Assembly (NCBI RefSeq): GCF_040905785.1
Contig: NZ_JBBDQW010000006.1
Coordinates: 124,001 to 188,000 of the forward strand
DNA: 64,000 bases
Direction of reading: 5' to 3'
Origin: Tistlia sp040905785
Lineage (GTDB): Bacteria > Pseudomonadota > Alphaproteobacteria > Kiloniellales > DSM-21159
Below, piece by piece: positions 26,021 through 32,837 of this stretch. The notes under the pieces are model-generated. The model was not told where the DNA came from. It saw only the letters and a program-made list of their open reading frames with translations, and ran no database searches. The first letter of the stretch is position 1, and each line of letters starts with the position of its first letter. A program made the translations under genes and the position numbers.

Positions 26021-26188
26021 CGGCCCCACCGCCGCTTCGACGACGCGCGGCGCGATTCTTTGGAACCGATGGCGGGCCGCAGGACTTTGGCCGCAGCGGA
26101 GCGGCGTGGGTGCCCCGGGAGCGGTGCGCCCCTTTCCGCTTGTCGCCCGCTGCGGCGGAGTCCCAAGAAGCTAGAGAGCAGGAGTGTC

Positions 26189-28351
26189 ATGCGAAGGATC
26201 TGCCTCGTCGGCGCCGGCGTGATCGCTGAAACCCACGCCGAGGTCCTGAGCGGACTTCCGAACACGCGCATCGCGGCCGTCGTCGACCCCTCCGAGACCG
26301 CCCGGCGGGGGCTCGCCGGACGGTGGAGCGTCCCGGCGCACTTCGCCGATTCGGCCGAGGCCATCGCCGCCGGCGTCGCCGATCGTGCGCACATCCTGAC
26401 GCCGCCCAATCTGCATGCGCGCGCGGCGCTGCCCTGGCTGCAGGCCGGCCTGCCGGCCCTGATCGAAAAGCCGGTCGCGGCCACCGTCGCGGAGAGCGCC
26501 GAACTGCGCGCCGCGGCCGAGGCCGCGGGGATCGCCGCCGGGGTCAACCACAACTTCCTGCACCACCCGGCCTTTCTCGCCCTCAAGGATGCGCTCGACG
26601 ACGGCAGCCTGGGTCCGCTGCGGGCGCTGCACTGCAGCTTCAACGTGCCGCTGCGCCAGCTCGCCGCCGGGCAGTTCGGCCACTGGATGTTCGACCGGCC
26701 CCTCAACCTGCTGCTCGAGCAGGCGGTGCATCCGCTGTCGCAGGTCGTCGGCCTCGCCGGCAAGGTGACGGTGCGCGCCGCCCAGGCCGGCCCGTTCCGC
26801 GAGATATCGCCCGGCGTGCGCTTCTACGAGTCCTGCACGGCGCTGCTCGAGGGCGAGGCCCTGCCCGTGACCCTGCAGTTCCGGGTCGGCGCCGGCTTCC
26901 CCGACTGGACGCTGACGGCGACCTGCGACGACGGCGTCGCCGTCGCCGACATGCTCGGCAACCGCTTCCACACGCGCCGACGCGGACCCTGGATCGACTT
27001 CGTCGACGCCTACCTGGCGAACCGGGCCAACGCCGGCGAGCTGCTGCGCGCCGGCCGCCGCAACGCCTCCAACTATCTGGCTTCGCTGGTCAAGCTGCAG
27101 CCCCGCTCGGACCCCTTCTTCAAGTCCATGCAGGGCAGCATCGCGGCCTTCCACGAGGCGCTCGACGCCGGCCGTCCGCCGCGCTCCGACCTCGCCTTCG
27201 GGGCGGACCTCGTGGCGCTTTGCGCCGAGCTCGCCGAGCGCGCCTTTCCTGCGCCCGCCAAAGCCTCGCCCACCAAGTCCCGCGGCGCGGAGCCGGTCTC
27301 GGCAGACGCCCAGGACTGGGACGTCGCCGTGCTCGGCGGCACCGGCTTCATCGGCCGCCACACGGTCGCCGGACTGCTCGATGCCGGCCACACGGTCGGG
27401 GTGATGGCGCGCAACCTGCGCAACCTGCCCGCCCTCTACACCCATCCCCGGGTGCGGCTGCTGCAAGGCGACGTGCGCGACCCCGAGGCGGTCGGCAGGG
27501 CGATCGGCAAGGCCGGCATCGTCGTCAACCTCGCCCACGGCGGCGGCGGCGGCTCCTTCGAGGAGATCCGCGCAGCGCTGGTCGGCAGCGCCGTGACCGT
27601 CGCCGAGGCCTGCCTCGACAGGGGCGTCCGGCGCCTGGTCCACGTCGGCTCGATCGCCGGGCTCTACCTCGGCGAGGAAGCCGTGGTGACCGGCGAAACC
27701 CCGGCCGACCCACAGGGCGAGCAGCGCGCCGACTACGCCCGCGCGAAGGCCGAGGCCGACGAGGCGCTGCTGGCGCTGCATCGCAGCCGGGGTCTCCCGG
27801 TCGTGGTGCTGCGCCCCGGCCTCGTCGTCGGCGCCGGCACCAGCCCCTTCCACAGCGGCCTCGGCCTGTTCAACAACGAGCAGCACTGCGTCGGCTGGAA
27901 CCGCGGCGACAACCCCCTGCCCTTCGTCCTGGCCGAAGACGTCGCCGCCGCCATCGAGGCCGCCTGCCGGCAGCCGGACATCGAGGGGCGCAGCTTCAAC
28001 CTGGTCGGCGCCGTGCGGCCGAGCGCCCGCGAGTACCTGGCCGAGGTCGGCCGGCGCACCGGCCGGCCGCTGGTCTTCCATCCCCAGGCGCCTCGCCGCC
28101 TGTGGGCCGAGGAGGTCGCCAAGTGGGGCGTCAAGCGCGCGATCGGGCGCCGCGCCGCCTGGCCCTACTTCCGCGACATCCGCTCGCGCGGGCTGACCGC
28201 GCGCTTCGACGTCTCCGACGCGCAGCGCGCGCTCGGCTGGCAGCCGGTCTCCGACCCGGCGGCCTTCTACGAGCGCTGCCTCGCCGGGGAGGAGCCGGCG
28301 GCGCGCCCGGACCCGGCCGAACAGCCGGCGGCCCGGCGGAGCGGCACCTGA
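26189..28351 (+). CDS. Gfo/Idh/MocA oxidoreductase fused to SDR epimerase/dehydratase
   Basis: This 720-residue two-enzyme fusion starts MRRICLVGAGVIAETHAEVL with GCAGGAG upstream. Residues ~1-365 form a Gfo/Idh/MocA-type NAD(P) oxidoreductase: the GAGVIAETH Rossmann loop, LIEKPVAATVAES and an HPLSQVVG segment in the C-terminal sheet domain. From ~376 a second Rossmann domain starts (DVAVLGGTGFIGRHTVAGLL) of the extended SDR/UDP-sugar epimerase type, with HVGSIAGLYLGEE and the catalytic YARAK. Both halves look intact. It probably modifies a nucleotide sugar in two steps for a surface glycan. Its TGA overlaps the next gene's ATG. Confidence 0.85.
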   Translation: MRRICLVGAGVIAETHAEVLSGLPNTRIAAVVDPSETARRGLAGRWSVPAHFADSAEAIAAGVADRAHILTPPNLHARAALPWLQAGLPALIEKPVAATVAESAELRAAAEAAGIAAGVNHNFLHHPAFLALKDALDDGSLGPLRALHCSFNVPLRQLAAGQFGHWMFDRPLNLLLEQAVHPLSQVVGLAGKVTVRAAQAGPFREISPGVRFYESCTALLEGEALPVTLQFRVGAGFPDWTLTATCDDGVAVADMLGNRFHTRRRGPWIDFVDAYLANRANAGELLRAGRRNASNYLASLVKLQPRSDPFFKSMQGSIAAFHEALDAGRPPRSDLAFGADLVALCAELAERAFPAPAKASPTKSRGAEPVSADAQDWDVAVLGGTGFIGRHTVAGLLDAGHTVGVMARNLRNLPALYTHPRVRLLQGDVRDPEAVGRAIGKAGIVVNLAHGGGGGSFEEIRAALVGSAVTVAEACLDRGVRRLVHVGSIAGLYLGEEAVVTGETPADPQGEQRADYARAKAEADEALLALHRSRGLPVVVLRPGLVVGAGTSPFHSGLGLFNNEQHCVGWNRGDNPLPFVLAEDVAAAIEAACRQPDIEGRSFNLVGAVRPSAREYLAEVGRRTGRPLVFHPQAPRRLWAEEVAKWGVKRAIGRRAAWPYFRDIRSRGLTARFDVSDAQRALGWQPVSDPAAFYERCLAGEEPAARPDPAEQPAARRSGT

Positions 28352-29496
28352 TGGCCGAGGCCGCGCGGCGGCCCTGGCGCCGCCTGCTGCACGTCTTCTC
28401 GACCTTCGACGTCGGCGGCCCGCAGATCCGCTTCGTCCAGCTCGTGCGCGGCCTCGGCGACGCCTTCGAGCACCAGGTCCTGGCGATGAACGGCGAGAAC
28501 CGGACCATGGAGCGCCTGCCCGCGGGCGCGCCGGTCGAGCTGGTGCCCTTCGCCCACGACAAGGGCGAGCCGCTGCGCAACCTCTGGCGCTTCCGGCGGC
28601 GCCTGGCGGCGCTGCGGCCCGACCTGCTGGTGACCTACAACTGGGGCGCCGTCGAGTGGGGACTGGTCAACGCCCTGGCACCGGTCTGCCCGCACGTCGA
28701 CGTCGAGGACGGCTTCGGGCCTGAGGAGGCCGAGCGGCCGCTGCCGCGGCGCACGCGCCTGCGTCGCTTCGTCTATGGCCGCGCGCGCTGCGTGGTCGTG
28801 CCGTCGCGGACCCTGCAGGCCATCGCGCGCGACGCCTGGGGCCTGCCGGACGAGCGCCTGATCTACCTGCCGAACGGCATCCGCACCGAGGAGCTGGCCG
28901 CTCCGCCCGACCGCGCGTTGCTGGCCGCCCACGGCCTCGCGCGGGACGAGCCCGTGATCGGCACCCTCGCCGCCCTGCGGCCGGAGAAGAACCTCGGCCG
29001 TCTGCTCGAGGCCTTCCGGCTGGGGGTCGTCGCGCCCGGCCGGCCCGGCCATCTGGCGATCATCGGCGACGGCCCCGAGCGCGCCGCCCTGGAGGCCCGC
29101 GCCTCGAAGCCGGACCTCGCCGGGCGCGTCACCTTCACCGGCTACCTCGACCGCCCCGGCCGCCTGCTCGGCGCCATGACCGCCTACGCGATTTCCTCGG
29201 ACACCGAGCAGATGCCGATCAGCCTGGTCGAGGCCATGGCGGCCGGCCTGCCCGTCGCCTCGACCGATGTCGGCGACGTCGCGACCATGGTCGCCGAGGG
29301 CAATCGCCGCCACGTGCGCGGCCGCGAGGCGGGGCCGCTCGCCGAGTCGCTCGCGGCCCTGCTCGACGACCCGGCCGGGGCCGCGGCCCTCGGCGCCGCC
29401 AACCGCGAGCGGGCGCGTCAGGAGTTCGCCGAGGACGTCATGGTCGAGCGCTACCGGCGGATCTTCTCCGGAGAGGCGCTGCCGACGGGCGCCTGA
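28351..29496 (+). CDS. Glycosyltransferase family 4
   Basis: This 381-residue GT-B enzyme opens MAEAARRPWRRLLHVFSTFD with VGGPQIRFVQLVRGL, the N-terminal glycine-rich loop. YLPNGIRTEEL and GTLAALRPEKNLGRLLEAF open the donor domain, followed by GDGPERAALEAR and the E-X7-E type motif SDTEQMPISLVEAMAAGLPV. The start codon overlaps the stop of the oxidoreductase/SDR fusion (TGATG), so the two are made together and the sugar made by the fusion enzyme may be the one transferred here. The acceptor is unknown. Confidence 0.9.
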   Translation: MAEAARRPWRRLLHVFSTFDVGGPQIRFVQLVRGLGDAFEHQVLAMNGENRTMERLPAGAPVELVPFAHDKGEPLRNLWRFRRRLAALRPDLLVTYNWGAVEWGLVNALAPVCPHVDVEDGFGPEEAERPLPRRTRLRRFVYGRARCVVVPSRTLQAIARDAWGLPDERLIYLPNGIRTEELAAPPDRALLAAHGLARDEPVIGTLAALRPEKNLGRLLEAFRLGVVAPGRPGHLAIIGDGPERAALEARASKPDLAGRVTFTGYLDRPGRLLGAMTAYAISSDTEQMPISLVEAMAAGLPVASTDVGDVATMVAEGNRRHVRGREAGPLAESLAALLDDPAGAAALGAANRERARQEFAEDVMVERYRRIFSGEALPTGA

Positions 29497-29507
29497 GCGC
29501 GCGGGCG

Positions 29508-29714
29508 TCAGGCGCCGCCCTCCTCCATTTTTTTGCGCAGCGAGAGCGGGCGCATGTCCGTCCAGATCTCCTCGATGTAGTCGAGGCACTCCTGCTTGCT
29601 GCCCTGCTTGCCGGCCGGCGACCAGCCGAGCGGCAGCTCGCGTTCGGCGGGCCAGATCGAGTACTGCTCCTCCCCGTTCACGACCACCTGGTAGACCGTG
29701 TCGTCGTCGTGCAT
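29508..29714 (-). CDS. MbtH-like protein
   Basis: This 68-residue protein carries the MbtH signature: VNGEEQYSIWPAERELPLGW, the spacer with GSKQECLDYI, and the C-terminal WTDMRPLSLRKK. MbtH proteins bind and activate adenylation domains of non-ribosomal peptide synthetases, usually from a neighbouring gene. No synthetase is present within this window. The nearest related functions are the phosphopantetheinyl transferase at 31626 and the PksH-type hydratase at 29844. It lies convergent to the glycosyltransferase with an 11-base gap. Confidence 0.93.
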   Translation of the reverse strand: MHDDDTVYQVVVNGEEQYSIWPAERELPLGWSPAGKQGSKQECLDYIEEIWTDMRPLSLRKKMEEGGA

Positions 29715-29843
29715 CTCCCTCTCCCCTCAATGCCGCTGCGGTCCGAGGCTAGGCGATGGTGCCGGACGCCGCGACAGCAAATCGCCGCAGCGCCACCTGT
29801 CAAGGGCGGCTCGACCTGCGCAGCCAGGGCGCAGAGGGAGCCC

Positions 29844-30602
29844 TCAGCTCTCCCAGGGGAACTTGAGCTCGGTGACGTAGCGGCGGATGTTGCGCTGGAC
29901 GGCCGGGTCGGCGAAGAGCGCGCGGTTGGCCGCTAGCGCCGCCGGCCGGCAGCGCTCCAACTCGCCCGAGATCTCCCCCAGATAGCCCTTGTAGCGCGCG
30001 AGCGCCGGCCGGCCGAGGTGGCGCAGGCGTGCCAGGTGCGCGCCGAGCAGGCGCTCCGGGTCCTCGTCGAGGGCGTCGGCGAGGCCGCAGGCGAGCGCCT
30101 CCTCGGCGCCCAGCGGCCGGGTCATCAGGGTCATGTAGTGCGCCTTCTGGCGGCCGACGCGGCGGATCAGGAACGGCAGCACGCAGGCCGGGAACAGGCC
30201 GAACAGCAGCTCCGACAGGCCGAAGCTGGCGCCCCGCCCGGCCAGCACGATGTCCGAGGCGGCGACGAAGCCGAGGCCGCCGGCGTTGGCGCGGCCCTGG
30301 ACGAGGCTGATGCTGACGAAGGGCCCGCTCGCCAGGCGTAACCAGAGATCGTAGAGCGGCCCCGGGTCGCTGACCTCGCCGGCCGCCGTCGCCTCGAAGT
30401 CGCCGCCGGCGCAGAAGACCTCCGGCGAGCCCTCCAGCACGACCACCGTCACCGCCGGCTCCTCGGACGCCTCGCAGCGCGCCAGCACCGCGCCGAGCTC
30501 CGCGACCAGGCGGTCGGTGATGGCGTTGCCCGCGTCGGCGCGATCGAAGCGGACCCGGCAGAGGCCGCCGTCGAAGCCGACCGACAGGGTTTCGTAGCGC
30601 AT
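29844..30602 (-). CDS. PksH-type enoyl-CoA hydratase/isomerase family protein
   Basis: This 252-residue crotonase-fold protein starts MRYETLSVGFDGGLCRVRF. It has VVVLEGSPEVFCAGGDFEAT, and SLVQGRANAGGLGFVAASDI with the oxyanion-hole Gly region. ELLFGLFPACVLPFLIRRVG also matches closely what I recall of PksH-like ECH1 enzymes of beta-branching polyketide cassettes, as distinct from fatty-acid crotonases. Those dehydrate an HMG-type intermediate bound to an acyl carrier protein. None of the usual partners (HMG synthase, decarboxylating ECH2, donor carrier protein, truncated ketosynthase) is seen here, so the substrate is uncertain. Confidence 0.8.
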   Translation of the reverse strand: MRYETLSVGFDGGLCRVRFDRADAGNAITDRLVAELGAVLARCEASEEPAVTVVVLEGSPEVFCAGGDFEATAAGEVSDPGPLYDLWLRLASGPFVSISLVQGRANAGGLGFVAASDIVLAGRGASFGLSELLFGLFPACVLPFLIRRVGRQKAHYMTLMTRPLGAEEALACGLADALDEDPERLLGAHLARLRHLGRPALARYKGYLGEISGELERCRPAALAANRALFADPAVQRNIRRYVTELKFPWES

Positions 30603-30771
30603 GGGCGGACCCTCAGACTGCCGCCGCGGCGGGCCCGGCAGAAGAGCCCGCCGCGCGCCGGCCCGTCAAGCACGGGCGTTGCCGCCGGACAGGCGACTCC
30701 CCTCACCTGCGGCATCCCGGCACGGGAGCGCGCTTTGCGCTGCGGGCAGGCGCGCTGGTAGGGTCCGCGCC
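30603..30771. promoter_or_regulatory. Divergent promoter region between hydratase and metallophosphoesterase
   Basis: These 169 bases separate two divergent starts and must hold both promoters. No clear -35/-10 pair, operator or hairpin stands out by eye. Confidence 0.3.
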
Positions 30772-31629
30772 ATGCGACTCCTGGCGATCAGCGACCTCCA
30801 CCTGGCCAACCCGACCAACCGCGAGGCGCTGGCCGGACTGCCGGCGCGCTCCGACGACTGGCTGATCCTGGGCGGCGACATCGCCGAGCGGCTCGACCAT
30901 GTCCGCGACCTCTTCGCGCTGGCGAGCGAGCGCTTCGCCAAGGTCTTCTGGGTGCCGGGCAACCACGAGCTCTGGACCGTGCCGGAGGAGGAGGCCGACG
31001 GCCGCCGCTCGCCCGAGCTGCGCGGCCTCGCCAAGTACGAGGCGCTGGTCGCGCTGGCGCGCGGCTTCGGCGTCGTGACGCCGGAGGACCCCTACCCGCT
31101 GTGGACCGGCCCGGGCGGCCCCTGCGTCGTAGCGCCCCTGTTCCTGCTCTACGACTACAGCTTCCGGCCGCCGGAGATCTCCCGCGAGGCGGTCGTGCCC
31201 TGGGCGCGCGAGCAGGCCTCGGTCTGCGCCGACGAGCTGCTGCTCAGCCCCGAGCCCTACGCCTCGCGCGAGGCCTGGTGCTGGGCGCGCTGCGCGGACG
31301 CCGAGGCGCGCCTCTCGGCGCTCGAGCCGGACCTGCCGACAGTGCTGGTCAACCACTTCCCGCTGCGCCAGGAGCTGGTGCGGATTCCCCGGGTGCCGCG
31401 CTTCTCGCCCTGGTGCGGCACGACCCGCACCGAGGACTGGCACCGCCGCTTCAACGCCAAGGTCGTCGTCTACGGCCACCTGCACGTGCGCCGCACCGAC
31501 TGGCGCGACGGCACCCGCTTCGAGGAGGTCTCGCTCGGCTACCCTCGCCAGTGGGACCGGAGCCTGGGGCTGCTGCCCTACCTGCGCGAGATCCTGCCGG
31601 GGCCGGCCGGTCCGAGAGATCCGGGTTAG
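30772..31629 (+). CDS. Metallophosphoesterase of the phosphopantetheinyl hydrolase (PptH) type
   Basis: This 285-residue calcineurin-like phosphoesterase shows the metal ligands Asp8 and His10 (ISDLHL), Asp36 (ILGGDIAER), Asn65-His66 (VPGNHELW), His in LVNHFPL, and the pair in YGHLHVRR. APLFLLYDYSFRPPE, WCGTTRTEDWHRRF and EEVSLGYPRQW are shared with the actinobacterial proteins encoded next to Sfp-type transferases. One of those, mycobacterial PptH, removes 4'-phosphopantetheine from carrier proteins. The convergent neighbour here is a phosphopantetheinyl transferase, and their stop codons overlap, so the same opposing activity is likely. The exact reaction here is inferred. Confidence 0.82.
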   Translation: MRLLAISDLHLANPTNREALAGLPARSDDWLILGGDIAERLDHVRDLFALASERFAKVFWVPGNHELWTVPEEEADGRRSPELRGLAKYEALVALARGFGVVTPEDPYPLWTGPGGPCVVAPLFLLYDYSFRPPEISREAVVPWAREQASVCADELLLSPEPYASREAWCWARCADAEARLSALEPDLPTVLVNHFPLRQELVRIPRVPRFSPWCGTTRTEDWHRRFNAKVVVYGHLHVRRTDWRDGTRFEEVSLGYPRQWDRSLGLLPYLREILPGPAGPRDPG

Positions 31630-32372
31630 TCCGCCAGGGCGAGCAGCGCGGCGAGGTCGGCGGGCGCGGCCGTCACCGTCAGGCGCGCCGGGTCGGGGTC
31701 GCGCACGGCGACGGCCAGGGCGTGGGCGGGGCCCGGGCGGAAGCGGCGGAACAGCCAGTGCAACGGCTCGTCGACGATCGGCGGCAGGAAGCCGATGGCG
31801 AGCGGCTGGCCGGCGGGATCGAGGGTGAAGGCGAAGGCGTCGAGGGGCAGCGAGAGGCCCTGCCCGACCGCCTTGATGTAGGCCTCCTTCAGGGTCCAGA
31901 AGGCGAGGAAGGTCGCCTCGACCCGCTCCCTGGGCACCGCCGCCAGCTGCCGGCATTCCGCCGGCGCGAAGAAGCGGTCGGCGATCTCCAGGGTGCTGCC
32001 GCCGCGCTCCAGCCACTCGACGTCGACGCCGAGGTCGCGCTCCAGGGTCACGGCGACGGCGGCGAGGCCGCGGGTGTGGGACAGGTTGGCGCGCAGCGGC
32101 GGCTCGCCGGGCAGCAGGATCGCTTCCGGCTTGCCGTAGTCGTCGACCGCAAAGCGCCAGTCCTGCGGCGCCCGGCCGGTCAGGCCCGACAGCGTGGCGC
32201 GCAGCAGGGCGTGCGCCGCGATGTAGACCTGCCGGTCGCGCTCGAAGTGGAAGCGCGCGGCGCGCCGGCGCTCGGCCTCGTCGAGCAGGCTCGCCAGGCG
32301 CGGCCAGTCCGCGGCGCCGATGCGCTCCGTCGCCAGCCAGAAGGCCGCGACCCTGTCGGCTTCCAGGATCAT
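31626..32372 (-). CDS. 4'-phosphopantetheinyl transferase (Sfp type)
   Basis: This 248-residue protein starts MILEADRVAAFWLATERIGA. The conserved motifs are RANLSHTRGLAAVAV (substrate and CoA pocket), LGVDVEWLERG (magnesium-binding Asp) and FWTLKEAYIKAVGQGLSLPL (W-x-x-K-E-x-x-x-K). It transfers the phosphopantetheine arm from coenzyme A to acyl or peptidyl carrier proteins of NRPS/PKS or related systems. The Sfp-like length and broad-substrate motifs distinguish it from AcpS. Its TAA (31628-31626) overlaps the TAG of the convergent metallophosphoesterase. Confidence 0.93.
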   Translation of the reverse strand: MILEADRVAAFWLATERIGAADWPRLASLLDEAERRRAARFHFERDRQVYIAAHALLRATLSGLTGRAPQDWRFAVDDYGKPEAILLPGEPPLRANLSHTRGLAAVAVTLERDLGVDVEWLERGGSTLEIADRFFAPAECRQLAAVPRERVEATFLAFWTLKEAYIKAVGQGLSLPLDAFAFTLDPAGQPLAIGFLPPIVDEPLHWLFRRFRPGPAHALAVAVRDPDPARLTVTAAPADLAALLALAD

Positions 32373-32491
32373 GCCGCGCTGATAGCCTCGGGGCCCTCCG
32401 CGCCGCCAGGGTTTTCCGCCCGGGCCGCGGAACCCCGGCGTCGCCCCTGCTGTTCTCAGGAGCGCAAGAGTCCGTCGCAGGGAGCGAGCGC

Positions 32492-32653
32492 ATGGCCAGG
32501 ACAGGCGAGCGCGGGCAGGGTCCGCGAGAGTATTCGGGCGATAAGGCGCGACAGGGGGAGGTCATCCTGAAGGCGCGCTGGCAGCGGGTCGTCTTCGTCG
32601 CCGGCCTCGTCGGCTTGGCGCTGGTCCTGCTGCTCGCCGGCTCGTTCGGCTGA
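32492..32653 (+). CDS. Conserved small alphaproteobacterial membrane peptide, 53 aa
   Basis: This short ORF starts MARTGERGQGPREYSGDKAR. The soluble N-terminal part has RQGEVILKARWQRVVFVAG, a pattern I recall from a widespread alphaproteobacterial small protein. A single hydrophobic helix follows, LVGLALVLLLAGSFG, at the C-terminus. In databases relatives often carry misleading names; no function is established that I know of. The start follows GGGAGCG. It is divergent from the phosphopantetheinyl transferase. Confidence 0.75.
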   Translation: MARTGERGQGPREYSGDKARQGEVILKARWQRVVFVAGLVGLALVLLLAGSFG

Positions 32654-32675
32654 GACGGCGAAGGTCGAAGCTGGC

Positions 32676-32752
32676 GCTGCCACGTCCCTCGACAGCTCGG
32701 GACGCCGCTCCAGAATCCGCTTCGTCCCGAGCTTGTCGAGGGACGTGGCAGC
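32676..32752. repeat. Long inverted repeat (arms 29/30 bp)
   Basis: The left arm 32676-32704 and the right arm 32723-32752 are reverse complements except for a single inserted A. The 18-base loop is TTCTGGAGCGG-like in reverse. The core contains CCTCGACAAGCTCGGGACG, the same family of intergenic palindrome (TTCGACAGGCTC) seen at 41723, 45416 and 57853. It lies downstream of the 53-aa gene and downstream of the convergent lon gene, so it could also act as a terminator for both. Confidence 0.9.
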
Positions 32753-32837
32753 GGCGCTCCGGACGAAGCGACGGCGGGATCGGCTCCCCTGCCGACGCGG
32801 GCCCAGGCCAACGCCAGAGACGGCGAAGCGCGCCGCC

